A stretch of 46,622 nucleotides of DNA from Gammaproteobacteria bacterium (GTDB lineage: Bacteria; Pseudomonadota; Gammaproteobacteria; Pseudomonadales; Pseudohongiellaceae): assembly GCA_024644515.1 (NCBI GenBank), contig JAHEHN010000029.1, positions 1-46,622 on the forward strand. Direction: 5' to 3'. Position 1 is the stretch's first letter, and each line of letters begins with the position of its first letter. The translations under genes were made by a program, and so were the position numbers. This document shows positions 9,157 through 17,512 of the stretch, piece after piece. The notes below the pieces were generated by a model that saw only the letters and a list, made by a program, of their open reading frames with translations, was not told the DNA's origin and did no database searches.

Positions 9157-10629
9157 TCAGACAACCTTCTTCATTGCTGTCATATAGCCACGCAGTTTCT
9201 GGCCTACTGCTTCAATCGGATGGTTTCTGATCGCATCATTGGCTTCTATCAGTGCGCGGTCATCAACACCATTATCCTTGGCCTGAATTCCCTTACCGAT
9301 AATGTCTGTATCCACGGCTTTCATGAAATCTTCAAGCATGGGTACAGCAGCATGGGCAAACAGATAACAACCGTATTCCGCTGTATCAGAAATTACCGCA
9401 TTCATTTCATACAGCTTTTTACGGCCAATCAGGTTGGCAATCAGTGGTACTTCATGCAGGGATTCATAATAGGCAGATTCGGCAATAACGCCAGCGGCTG
9501 TCAGTGTTTCAAAACATAACTCAACACCGGCCTTGATCATGGCAACCATCAGGATGCCGTGGTCATAATATTCCTGCTCACTGATTTCGGGCGCGCCCTC
9601 AGTTGATGACAACTCGAAAGCAGTTTTGCCGGTATCTTCACGCCAGCCAAGTAATTTGGCGTCGTTATTCGCCCAGTCTTCCATCATGCCGGAAGAGAAA
9701 TTTCCTTCCATAATGTCGTCCATATGCTTTTCGAATAATGGACGCAGAATTGACTTGAGTGTTTCACTTACTTCATAGGCTTTTAGCTTGGCCGGGTTGG
9801 ACAGGCGATCCATCATGTTGGTGATTCCGCCCTGCTTAAGACCCTCGGAGACGGTTTCCCAACCAAACTGGATGAGCTTGGAGGCATAGGCAGAGTCGAT
9901 GCCTTTTTCCAGCATTTTTTCATAGGCCAGAATAGAACCAGCCTGCAGCATGCCGCAAAGAATAGTTTGTTCGCCCATCAGGTCTGATTTGACTTCGGCG
10001 ATGAATGAGGATTCCAGAACACCTGCTCTATGGCCACCAGTAGCGGCAGCGTAGGCTTTGGCAATTTCAAGGCCATCGCCATTAGGGTCATTTTCGCGAT
10101 GCACAGCAATCAGGGTAGGGACACCAAAACCGCGTTTGTATTCTTCGCGTACTTCTGTGCCGGGGCATTTGGGCGCAACCATGATGACGGTCAGGTCTTC
10201 ACGAATCTGCATGCCTTCCTCAACAATATTAAATCCATGTGAGTAAGCCAGGCAGGCTCCTTGCTTCATCAGTGGCATCACACCCTTGATGACCGGAGTA
10301 TGTTGTTTGTCTGGTGTCAGGTTAAGTACCAGATCGGCAGTAGGGACCAGCTCTTCGATAGTGCCTACATTAAAGCTGTTTTCAGAGGCATTAACCCAGG
10401 ACTGTCTTTTTTCCTTGATGGCTGCCTCGCGCAGGGCATAGGAAATATCCAGACCACTGTCACGCATGTTCAGCCCCTGATTCAAGCCCTGTGCGCCGCA
10501 ACCCAGGATAACGACTTTCTTGCCTTTTAGCTTTTCCACACCGCCTGCGAATTCCTGTGAATCCATGAAGCGACACTTCCCGAGTTCTTCAAGCTGCAGT
10601 CGCAGGGGAAGGGTGTTGAAATAATTCAT
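9157..10629 (-). CDS. ilvC: Ketol-acid reductoisomerase, class II (long form)
   Basis: This enzyme carries out the NADPH- and Mg-dependent isomerisation and reduction of acetolactate, the second step of branched-chain amino acid synthesis. It is about 490 residues, the length of the E. coli-type class II enzyme. Visible parts are the Rossmann motif [20 protein letters not shown], the LNLTPDKQH segment, a [18 protein letters not shown] stretch and duplicated C-terminal helical metal-binding regions ([18 protein letters not shown]). I chose the start at 10629 because [17 protein letters not shown] matches the family and CCGGAG lies just upstream; the frame stays open further upstream to 10686. 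The gene is convergent with ilvIH. Confidence 0.97.
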   Translation of the reverse strand: MNYFNTLPLRLQLEELGKCRFMDSQEFAGGVEKLKGKKVVILGCGAQGLNQGLNMRDSGLDISYALREAAIKEKRQSWVNASENSFNVGTIEELVPTADLVLNLTPDKQHTPVIKGVMPLMKQGACLAYSHGFNIVEEGMQIREDLTVIMVAPKCPGTEVREEYKRGFGVPTLIAVHRENDPNGDGLEIAKAYAAATGGHRAGVLESSFIAEVKSDLMGEQTILCGMLQAGSILAYEKMLEKGIDSAYASKLIQFGWETVSEGLKQGGITNMMDRLSNPAKLKAYEVSETLKSILRPLFEKHMDDIMEGNFSSGMMEDWANNDAKLLGWREDTGKTAFELSSTEGAPEISEQEYYDHGILMVAMIKAGVELCFETLTAAGVIAESAYYESLHEVPLIANLIGRKKLYEMNAVISDTAEYGCYLFAHAAVPMLEDFMKAVDTDIIGKGIQAKDNGVDDRALIEANDAIRNHPIEAVGQKLRGYMTAMKKVV

Positions 10630-10822
10630 TGATAACTCCGGTGGTTTTTTAGTAGTTGTATAAATCAGGGCGGCAATATTAAGCAAAAATACCCTGTTGG
10701 TAAATTAAAACTCCCCCGATTTCCCTTTCTTTTCCAGATTGTCGCCGTGTATTTGCCCAATTCGGCAGATTTAGCGCGTATAATCGTAAATCTCGCTAAT
10801 TTTACAGGATTATCAAGACCCC

Positions 10823-11794
10823 ATGAGTGACGAAAAAGAATCGGCTTCTTTCGACAAAAATGACGCAGAGAACAGTGAATCGATCCTTCTGATTGATGAT
10901 CATGAAGAAGTTGTCTCCGAAGATGGTCGCAAAGTTCGCCGCAGAGGGATTTATCTGCTTCCCAATCTGCTGACAACCGGGGCCATGTTTGCCGGATTTT
11001 ACGCCGTCATAGCCGGTATGCAGAACGATTTTAGTCATGCCTGTGTTGCCATCATCGTCGCCATGTTTCTGGATGGTCTGGATGGTCGCGTAGCACGACT
11101 CACCAATACACAAAGTGCCTTTGGTGCTGAATATGATTCATTGTCTGATCTAATTGCCTTTGGCATGGCCCCGGCATTGATCTGTTTCAGTTGGGCACTG
11201 TCAGGCCTGGGCAAGGCCGGTTGGACCATCTGTTTTATCTATGTGGCCTGTGCTGCCTTGCGGCTGGCCCGATTCAATGTCCAGTCGGGCACCACAGACA
11301 AACGCTTCTTTGTCGGCCTAGCCAGTCCCGCTGCTGCCGGATTGGTGGTTTTCATGGTCTGGGCATGCTTTGAATATAACGTTGAAGTAACGCGCTTTGT
11401 GGCCATGCTGGCTGCATTGGTCACGTTCATCGCGGGAGCCTTGATGGTACTGAATATTCGTTATTACAGTTTCAAGGATCTGGATATGAAAAACCGGGTT
11501 CCTTTTATAGTGATGATCCTGGTTGTGCTGGTTTTCGTTATCGTGTCATGGGATCCACCCATTGTGCTATTTTCCATGGCAATCATTTATGCCTTGTCCG
11601 GGCCTGGAATGGCAATATATTCACAGCGTGAAAAGTGGCTGGGTAAATTACAGCCTGCAACTGTAGCCTCAGATGATGAGAGTGATGTGAATGATGAGAG
11701 TGAAATACAAAAGGGGATGCCCGGCCAGGAAGATGTAGCTAGCAAAAGCGATTCCGCTGCGCAAAGTGAATCGGACTCAGACGTCGAAAAATAA
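10823..11794 (+). CDS. pssA: CDP-diacylglycerol-serine O-phosphatidyltransferase
   Basis: This inner-membrane enzyme makes phosphatidylserine from CDP-diacylglycerol and serine, the first step to phosphatidylethanolamine. The CDP-alcohol phosphotransferase signature is intact: D87-G-x2-A-R92, x8, G101, x3, D105, x3, D109. Several hydrophobic segments span about residues 50-260. A polar N-terminus (~40 residues) and a Ser/Asp/Glu-rich C-terminal tail (~residues 275-323) flank the core and look disordered. The gene is divergent from ilvC. TATAAT at 10779-10784 is a possible -10 element, but no good -35 is seen. Confidence 0.95.
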   Translation: MSDEKESASFDKNDAENSESILLIDDHEEVVSEDGRKVRRRGIYLLPNLLTTGAMFAGFYAVIAGMQNDFSHACVAIIVAMFLDGLDGRVARLTNTQSAFGAEYDSLSDLIAFGMAPALICFSWALSGLGKAGWTICFIYVACAALRLARFNVQSGTTDKRFFVGLASPAAAGLVVFMVWACFEYNVEVTRFVAMLAALVTFIAGALMVLNIRYYSFKDLDMKNRVPFIVMILVVLVFVIVSWDPPIVLFSMAIIYALSGPGMAIYSQREKWLGKLQPATVASDDESDVNDESEIQKGMPGQEDVASKSDSAAQSESDSDVEK

Positions 11795-11900
11795 TTTGTT
11801 TGGGAAAGTTTTCATAATATACCGGTCACAATAGTTATCAGACACAAGCAAGTAACAAGAAATATTCACAATACGAGTAAATGACAGGAGTAGTGGCCAG

Positions 11901-12938
11901 ATGATCATCAAAACCAGGAAAGAGATTCCTTCTTCAGAGATTACCCCTGAAGCCGTATATCGGGATCGACGCAAATTCCTGAAAAGTAGTCTTGCCGCAG
12001 GGATCGGTGGTACCGGACTCTTGTCTTCAACCCTCAATGCCCAGACCGGAGATGCCCTGTTTGCCAGGGCGCCCGCAGACATCAACCTGGCGTCGAAGCC
12101 CGACTGGCTGGTAGAAAAGGCCGCTGCACGCACCGATGCACCGGCAAGTGGCCCCTTTAATACTGATGAAGAGCTGACGCCGTTCGACGATGTGTCGACC
12201 TATAACAACTTCTATGAATTTGGCACCGGAAAAGATGATCCGGCTCGCAATGCCCGGGATTTCAGTATTGAGCCCTGGACGGTGAAGGTAGAAGGCGAAT
12301 GCGCCAAGCCGGGTTCCTATAGCCTGGAAGATATTCTCAAACCACATACTTTTGAAGAAAGAGTGTTTCGACTGCGCTGTGTAGAAGCGTGGTCAATGGT
12401 GATTCCCTGGGTGGGTTTTTCACTGGGTGATTTATTGAAACGTTTTGAGCCCACGGGTGATGCTAACTATGTTCAGTTCGATACCCTGGTGGACTCTGAA
12501 CAGATGCCTGCCCAGCGCTCACGATTTGCCACTATTGACTGGCCCTATCAGGAAGGCCTGCGCATGGATGAAGCAATGCACCCTCTGGCAACCATAGCAA
12601 CGGGTCTATACAACGATATTCTGCCAGCTCAGAATGGTGCGCCACTGCGCCTGGTGGTGCCCTGGAAATACGGTTTCAAAAGTATCAAATCCATTGTTGC
12701 GATTCGCTTCACCAAAACCATGCCGAACAATACCTGGAGAGATCTTCAGGCCAGCGAGTATGGTTTTTATGCCAATGTGAACCCCCAGGTCAGCCACCCG
12801 CGCTGGAGTCAGGCCAGTGAAAGGCGTCTGCCCACCAGCCTGTTCATGCCACGCCGCATTGATACCATGATGTTCAATGGCTATGCCGATGAAGTAGCGA
12901 GCCTGTATGACGGTATGGATTTACGCAGATTTTATTAA
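11901..12938 (+). CDS. msrP: Methionine-sulfoxide reductase catalytic subunit, periplasmic
   Basis: MsrP is a molybdopterin enzyme that repairs oxidised methionines of periplasmic proteins, using electrons from MsrQ. The N-terminus carries a twin-arginine signal, DRRKFLKSS around residues 22-30, so it should be exported folded by Tat. The molybdenum ligand is Cys160 in FRLRCVEAWSM, followed by a VPWKYGFKSIKSI segment of the sulfite-oxidase fold. Length (345) is typical. msrQ follows after 27 bases, so the pair forms an operon. Earlier symbol: yedY. Confidence 0.96.
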   Translation: MIIKTRKEIPSSEITPEAVYRDRRKFLKSSLAAGIGGTGLLSSTLNAQTGDALFARAPADINLASKPDWLVEKAAARTDAPASGPFNTDEELTPFDDVSTYNNFYEFGTGKDDPARNARDFSIEPWTVKVEGECAKPGSYSLEDILKPHTFEERVFRLRCVEAWSMVIPWVGFSLGDLLKRFEPTGDANYVQFDTLVDSEQMPAQRSRFATIDWPYQEGLRMDEAMHPLATIATGLYNDILPAQNGAPLRLVVPWKYGFKSIKSIVAIRFTKTMPNNTWRDLQASEYGFYANVNPQVSHPRWSQASERRLPTSLFMPRRIDTMMFNGYADEVASLYDGMDLRRFY

Positions 12939-12965
12939 ATTCCTGATAGCGGCAGGGCCGAACTG

Positions 12966-13583
12966 ATGAGCTTTCTGGCCAAACCTGTCATTTTCCTGCT
13001 TTGTCTGGCACCAGGTGCTTATCTGGCGTATGCCGTTTATCTGGCATTTACCGGTGGCGAGAATCTGCTCGGCCCTGACCCGGCGCAGTTTCTGTCTTTG
13101 GAGACCGGTGAGTGGGCCATCCGCTTGCTCATATTATCCCTGGCAATTACACCGCTGAGATACCTGTTTAACTGGCCTGTTTTATTTCGCTTTCGGCGCA
13201 TGATCGGTTTATTTGCCTACTTCTATGTATGCCTGCATCTGCTGGTGTTTCTGATGTTTTTGCTACAGTGGCAATGGGGTGATATCGGGACCGAAATTGC
13301 TGAAAGGCCTTTTATTACTATCGGTTTTGCTGCCTTTATAATTCTGACACCACTGGCCGCGACTTCATTCAATATCGCCCAGCGTAAACTGGGCAGAAAT
13401 TGGAAGCGTTTGCACAGGCTGTCTTACGCAGCATCAATTCTGGGTGCTTTACACGTGATCTGGATTGTCAGATCGAGCTATTTTGATGCCGTCTTATACG
13501 GGGGACTGGTTGCCCTTTTGCTCGGATATCGCCTGTTGCGGAAGTACAGCAAGGCCGTACAGCAGTTCAGCCTGTTAAAGTGA
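12966..13583 (+). CDS. msrQ: Heme-binding membrane subunit MsrQ
   Basis: This 205-residue inner-membrane protein with about six hydrophobic segments belongs to the ferric-reductase-like transmembrane family. It passes electrons from the respiratory chain to MsrP. Visible features include the LAITPLRYLF and FRRMIGLFAYFYVCLHLLVF segments with heme-ligand histidines (CLHLL, the RLHRLSYAAS region and ALHVIW). It directly follows msrP. Earlier symbol: yedZ. Confidence 0.95.
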   Translation: MSFLAKPVIFLLCLAPGAYLAYAVYLAFTGGENLLGPDPAQFLSLETGEWAIRLLILSLAITPLRYLFNWPVLFRFRRMIGLFAYFYVCLHLLVFLMFLLQWQWGDIGTEIAERPFITIGFAAFIILTPLAATSFNIAQRKLGRNWKRLHRLSYAASILGALHVIWIVRSSYFDAVLYGGLVALLLGYRLLRKYSKAVQQFSLLK

Positions 13584-13607
13584 TCTACGCTTTTTAAATC
13601 AAAGCAC

Positions 13608-13635
13608 TTGTCTGGCTAAGCGTAATAAGTATAAT
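13608..13635 (+). promoter_or_regulatory. Stable-RNA-type promoter of the tRNA-Ile locus
   Basis: TTGTCT (13608-13613) and a perfect TATAAT (13630-13635) are separated by 16 bases. The -10 is followed by GCGCCC, a GC-rich discriminator typical of stringently controlled stable-RNA promoters. The first tRNA-like copy starts 40 bases further on. Confidence 0.8.
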
Positions 13636-13675
13636 GCGCCCTTCTATTTTTCCGAGAGAGCCCTGAAGGAAATTT

Positions 13676-13773
13676 GGGTCTGTAGCTCAGTTGGTTAGAG
13701 CGCACCCCGGGCACTTGTAGAAAGCAGGGTGAGGTCGGTGCAGGGTATACCTGAATCCGACTGAACAAAAATT
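13676..13773 (+). pseudogene. Degenerate tRNA-Ile copy
   Basis: The first 33 bases are identical to the intact tRNA at 13774. The six-base segment TGATAA, which carries the anticodon, is replaced by an 18-base segment (13709-13726). Then 14 bases (GGGTGAGGTCGGTG) match again. The T arm and acceptor 3' strand are replaced by unrelated sequence with a small CAGG/CCTG hairpin. It cannot fold as a tRNA. The leader upstream of it (CTGAAGGAAATTT) resembles the leader of the intact copy, which points to tandem duplication. Confidence 0.85.
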
Positions 13774-13834
<61 letters not shown>

Positions 13835-13850
<16 letters not shown>

Positions 13851-14010
13851 ATTTTTGTTCCTCACTTCGAAAAGTTTCCTATAGGTCCTGCTATTCAGCT
13901 CCAGTCCGCAATCACAGATTGCGGTCGTTCCCGGCATATGAAGCTGCCGCTTCATGAAAGACATGCCGGTTTACCCACCCAGCCCCATCCATTTTTGTTC
14001 TTCTCTTCGA
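13835..14010 (+). repeat. Direct repeat of the tRNA 3' end and trailer
   Basis: The segment 13835-13870 (tRNA tail plus trailer) recurs at 13975-14010 with 31 of 36 bases identical, including ATTTTTGTTC exactly. The copies lie 140 bases apart. The arrangement is like att sites formed at a tRNA 3' end, or a further decayed tandem tRNA copy. Confidence 0.75.
13906..13969 (+). other. Two adjacent hairpins between the tRNA-tail repeats
   Basis: CCGCAATC-ACA-GATTGCGG (13906-13924) is a perfect 8-bp hairpin. It is followed by a nested one: outer stem CCGGCAT (13931) with ATGCCGG (13963), inner stem ATGAAG (13938) with CTTCAT (13950). There is no T run, so it is not a normal terminator. Confidence 0.7.
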
Positions 14011-14107
14011 TCCTATTGCTGTAAATCTGTCTCTGCAGCACTTTCATATAAAATTTATGCTAATGTCACCAGAGCAGGTTCTGTACTTAATCTATTTGGA
14101 CAATGAC

Positions 14108-15118
14108 GTGATTTCAGGTTTGAAAAAATTTATTACCTATACCCTGTTTTTCGCCGCGGCGTGGGCTTCACCATCGTTCTCCCATCATGGCAATTTCACT
14201 TATGATGGGAATACTGTCATCACCTTGCAGGGTGAAGTAATCAAATTCAACTACACCAATCCCCACGGCTCAATAATTCTCAGGACAGAGACTGGTCGTG
14301 AGGTTGATATTGAAGTGGATGGTCCCTCGTTAATCGCTCCCATGGGGACTGACAGAAATGCCCTGCAGCCCGGAGACAGGATAGTTGTCTATGTAAGCCC
14401 CAATAATATAGGCCGGGAAAATGAAGTTCTGGGCAGGGAAGTAATCCGTGAAGATGGTTCCATTGTTCTGGTCTCTGTTGCCTATGCACGTCAGCAGGAA
14501 CGGGATAATGTGGAAAAAGCAGAAACGGTTCTGGGCACCTGGGTGCCGGTTAGAACCAATCTGTTCGCTTTTGTGGACAGCAGTTCCGATTGGCTGCTAA
14601 CGCCAGCCGGGCAGGCCTCATTTGATGCCTATGACACCAGCAAAGCCTTCGCCCAGGCTCAATGCATTGCTGCAACCAGTCCAACACTGATGATGTATCC
14701 CACGGCGAACAGACTGACAGTGGTAGGCGGGCACATTGAAATCAATGCGGACTGGATGGGTGCCACACGCACGGTGTATATGGATGGACGTGAACACCCA
14801 GGTTTGGAGAGCCGTTATTACCAGGGGCACTCAGTGGGACATTGGGAAGATGAAACTCTGGTGATTGAAACGACAAATTTTACTGACAATCCTATAGGCA
14901 ATATTTTCAGTATTGGATCAGGGGCTGGCAAAAAACTGATAGAAAGAATTTCACTGGATGCTGATGGCAGCACAGCTACCTATTCATTTACTCTTATGGA
15001 TCCAGATTATCTGGCACAACCGGTAACAGGCAGTTACCAATGGGATTATCGGCCAGATGTGAGTATGAGCAGTCAGGAATGTGATCTTGAAGCAGCCGCT
15101 CGCTACCTGCAAGATTGA
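14108..15118 (+). CDS. Exported two-domain protein: DUF6152 + SVGHWE-type domain
   Basis: This protein of about 336 residues has a signal sequence (LKKFITYTLFFAAAWASP) ending SFS, then HHGNFTYDG as predicted mature N-terminus. Its DUF6152 half carries the NPHG motif (YTNPHGSIIL). The second half (last ~185 residues) has TVYMDGREHPG and GHSVGHWEDETLVIETTNF. Its cysteines (AQCIAATSP and SQECDLEA) correspond to those of the paralogues. It has the same architecture as the gene at 290-1387. The start is uncertain: the GTG at 14108 or the TTG 12 bases later gives a proper signal peptide, while the reading frame is open with an ATG from 14063. It heads a run of four related genes. Function is unknown. 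Confidence 0.8.
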   Translation: MISGLKKFITYTLFFAAAWASPSFSHHGNFTYDGNTVITLQGEVIKFNYTNPHGSIILRTETGREVDIEVDGPSLIAPMGTDRNALQPGDRIVVYVSPNNIGRENEVLGREVIREDGSIVLVSVAYARQQERDNVEKAETVLGTWVPVRTNLFAFVDSSSDWLLTPAGQASFDAYDTSKAFAQAQCIAATSPTLMMYPTANRLTVVGGHIEINADWMGATRTVYMDGREHPGLESRYYQGHSVGHWEDETLVIETTNFTDNPIGNIFSIGSGAGKKLIERISLDADGSTATYSFTLMDPDYLAQPVTGSYQWDYRPDVSMSSQECDLEAAARYLQD

Positions 15119-15309
15119 GTTTTATCGGCCTGGGACCTAGCTAAACAGAATTTGCAAGGATAAAGGATTCGGGTGCCAGGCCTTTACTCCATGCAAATGG
15201 CAGTGATATAAAAAACACATGTATGTCTATATAGCGCCGCTTTTTTAGCTGAAGTGTTGTATAAAGAAAAAATAAGAAAGTGACTATCGATTAATCGCAA
15301 TTGAATTGT

Positions 15310-15329
15310 CACATCAAGTCACATCAAGT
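15310..15329 (+). repeat. 10-bp direct repeat, two copies
   Basis: CACATCAAGT occurs twice head to tail, just upstream of the G8 tract and the next gene. Confidence 0.8.
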
Positions 15330-15337
15330 AATAAAGA

Positions 15338-15345
15338 GGGGGGGG
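15338..15345 (+). repeat. G8 homopolymer upstream of the SVGHWE gene
   Basis: Eight consecutive G end 24 bases before the ATG at 15370. The tract is too far away to be a normal ribosome binding site for that ATG. Confidence 0.6.
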
Positions 15346-15369
15346 CGATTTTCAATCGCCAAAGTCATC

Positions 15370-16167
15370 ATGCAGCGTGCCATAATTTTTTTGTTGCTCA
15401 GCCATTTTGCCTTTATTGGTTCTGTAAATGCCCAGGAACTGCCTGACTGGAGTGGCGTGTGGGCCATGATGGGAGGCACCATTTTTGACCAGGACACCAA
15501 AATTGGCGACGGCGGATCAACCGCAGTAGGGGTTCGCGAACACCCTCCATATAACGATGCATATGAAGCGAAGTATCTGGCTAATCTGGTGCTTCGTGAT
15601 GCTGGCGTCTTTCCCGATCCCAATTCATTCTGTGGTATTCCCACCGGCTTTCCCCGATTAATGAATTTGCCGGATGTGTATGAATTTGCCGTTACGCCGA
15701 AACAAGTCTGGATCATTACTGAAAACGGACCCAATGTGATGCGTATTTATACCGACGGCAGGGAGCATCCCGCGGCAAATGATATGTGGCCAACCCATAC
15801 AGGTGATTCTGTTGGTTATTGGCAAGGTGACACACTCGTGTTTGATACCCTGAGTTTGCATAGCTCTGAAAGTGGCAATACCATCATTGATCGAACCGGC
15901 CTGGTACTCAGTGATGCAGCTCACATCGTCACCCGCATGCATATAAATGATGATGGCATGATGGAAGCACAAATGACTATCAATGATGCCAAGGCTCTGA
16001 CTGCACCCTGGGTAGTCACCAAGCGCTATCGAAAACTGGAAGAGGGCGCACGCGTGTATGATTATGCCTGTAATGAAAATAACAGAAATCCTATTGATCC
16101 CAATACCGGCTGGACATATACCATTGGTACGGATGGGAAGATAATAGATATTAATCCGGGCCAGTAA
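15370..16167 (+). CDS. Exported SVGHWE-type domain protein
   Basis: This 265-residue protein has a signal peptide (MQRAIIFLLLSHFAFIGSVN, cleavage after NAQ or nearby), so I place the start at 15370; the frame is open from 15301. It has no DUF6152 part. The domain shows SFCGIPTGFPRLM, then RIYTDGREHPA, TGDSVGYWQGDTLVFDT and a final DYACNENNRNP. The paired cysteines match those of its paralogues. It lies 29 bases upstream of a stand-alone DUF6152 gene, so the two domains that are fused elsewhere are adjacent here. It is expected in the periplasm. Function is unknown. Confidence 0.8.
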   Translation: MQRAIIFLLLSHFAFIGSVNAQELPDWSGVWAMMGGTIFDQDTKIGDGGSTAVGVREHPPYNDAYEAKYLANLVLRDAGVFPDPNSFCGIPTGFPRLMNLPDVYEFAVTPKQVWIITENGPNVMRIYTDGREHPAANDMWPTHTGDSVGYWQGDTLVFDTLSLHSSESGNTIIDRTGLVLSDAAHIVTRMHINDDGMMEAQMTINDAKALTAPWVVTKRYRKLEEGARVYDYACNENNRNPIDPNTGWTYTIGTDGKIIDINPGQ

Positions 16168-16196
16168 AATAAGGGCTATCGGTAACAGGGGTGAAG

Positions 16197-16589
16197 ATGA
16201 TGAAGAGTTCCAGATTATCAAAGAATATGTTTTTGCTTGTCTTGTTAATGGCAAATATGGGTATAAGTCCTGCGTTTTCCCACCATTCCAATGCCATGTT
16301 TAACCAGGATGAAGTGCTTGCACTCTCAGGGACTATCAAGGAATTTCAGTTCACTAATCCGCATACCTGGATACAACTGATGGTTAAAGATGAGAGCGGA
16401 AAAGAGGTGGAGTGGAGTCTGGAATGGGGCAGTCCAAATAATCTGGGTCGACAGGGTGTCAGGCCATCGACATTTCCTGCCGGGGCCGATGTCACAATCA
16501 AGACCTACCCCATGAAAGATGGCTCTCCCGGAGGGCTTTTCATTGGCGCTCAGTTTAGCGACGGCAAGACAGTCGGCCGCTGGGAGTAA
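16197..16589 (+). CDS. Stand-alone DUF6152 exported protein
   Basis: This small protein (~131 residues) has a signal peptide ending PAFS, then HHSNAMFNQ. It consists only of the DUF6152 domain: the SGTIKEFQF strand, TNPHTWIQL, VEWSLEWGSP and a Gly-rich end, MKDGSPGGLF. AGGGG precedes the tandem ATGs (16197 and 16200), so I prefer one of these to the GTG at 16191. It lies between two stand-alone SVGHWE-domain genes. The fusion genes in this window suggest that the two domain types act together. Confidence 0.85.
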   Translation: MMKSSRLSKNMFLLVLLMANMGISPAFSHHSNAMFNQDEVLALSGTIKEFQFTNPHTWIQLMVKDESGKEVEWSLEWGSPNNLGRQGVRPSTFPAGADVTIKTYPMKDGSPGGLFIGAQFSDGKTVGRWE

Positions 16590-16651
16590 CTACTATTAGC
16601 TTCTAACTAGCTGAAAAATAGTAGAAAATAAACATTTTACAAGATTACGAA

Positions 16652-16679
16652 ATTTAGTAAGTACAATTTAGTAAGTACA
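16652..16679 (+). repeat. 14-bp direct repeat, two copies
   Basis: ATTTAGTAAGTACA occurs twice head to tail, ending 33 bases before the next start codon. Confidence 0.85.
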
Positions 16680-16712
16680 ATAAGAGTCAAGGAAATATAG
16701 AGAGGGGAAGTA

Positions 16713-17504
16713 ATGAAAAAGCTCATAACAATTTTTACCATGGCAGGCATGCTATTGTGCACTGGCGCTGTTTTTGCGCAGCGTCCGGCCGAGGATAGTC
16801 CCAGAACACCAACACCACGACTGCCTGATGGCACTGTCGATCTGGGTGGTAACGGAGTCTGGAATTTACCCTATGTCACTAATATTGCTGCCCGCATGGA
16901 AGGCTTTGATGAAGGCAAACGTCCGCCTTTTCGTCCCTGGGCACAGGCCATGTGGGCCTATAATCGCTCCAACCTGGTGAAATATGACCCGGAAGGTTTC
17001 TGCCTGCCTCCCGGCGGCCCACGTTCCATGGGCACACCTTATCCTGCAGAAATAATCCAGAACCGTGATCGTATTCTGATTATCTTTGAAGGTGGCGGGC
17101 ATGTGTGGCGAGAAATTCATATGGATGGTCGCGAACATCCGCCACTGGAAGAATTGAACCCAACCTATTTCGGCCATTCTGTTGGCCATTGGGAGGGTGA
17201 TACGCTGGTGGTTGATACTATCGGTTATAACGAAAAAACCTGGATAGATTACAACGGGCATATGCACACAGAGCAGTTACACACAATTGAATACATAACC
17301 CGGCCCTTCAAGGAAGTCCTGCATTATGTTGCTGTAATTGATGATCCAGGGGCCTACACCGAACCATGGACAGTGCAGTGGAATATCAACTGGAATGATG
17401 ACCAGGAACTTCAGGACTATGTTTGCCAGGAAAATAACAAATTCCTGCTGGATATGGTTGACGATGAAGGCAATCCATTCTTTCAGAAAACCAACGGACT
17501 GTAA
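16713..17504 (+). CDS. Exported SVGHWE-type domain protein
   Basis: This 263-residue protein has a clear signal peptide (MKKLITIFTMAGMLLCTGAV, ending FAQ) and a good ribosome binding site, GAGAGGGGA, eight bases or less upstream. It shows GFCLPPGGPRSMG, EIHMDGREHPP, GHSVGHWEGDTLVVDTIGYN and DYVCQENNKF. It is most like the gene at 15370 in its C-terminal CxENN motif. It is the last gene of the run and converges on nnrE with an eight-base gap. Related proteins are, as far as I know, common in acidobacteria and marine proteobacteria and remain uncharacterised. Confidence 0.85.
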   Translation: MKKLITIFTMAGMLLCTGAVFAQRPAEDSPRTPTPRLPDGTVDLGGNGVWNLPYVTNIAARMEGFDEGKRPPFRPWAQAMWAYNRSNLVKYDPEGFCLPPGGPRSMGTPYPAEIIQNRDRILIIFEGGGHVWREIHMDGREHPPLEELNPTYFGHSVGHWEGDTLVVDTIGYNEKTWIDYNGHMHTEQLHTIEYITRPFKEVLHYVAVIDDPGAYTEPWTVQWNINWNDDQELQDYVCQENNKFLLDMVDDEGNPFFQKTNGL

Positions 17505-17512
17505 CGATCTGA

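Noticed and set aside
13676-13773. tRNA with an intron in the anticodon loop
   Set aside because: The 18-base replacement removes the anticodon itself and the T arm and acceptor strand are absent, so splicing could not restore a tRNA.
13931-13969. Integron attC site
   Set aside because: The nested hairpin lacks the paired R and L box sequences (GTTRRRY and its complement), and no integrase gene is in the window.
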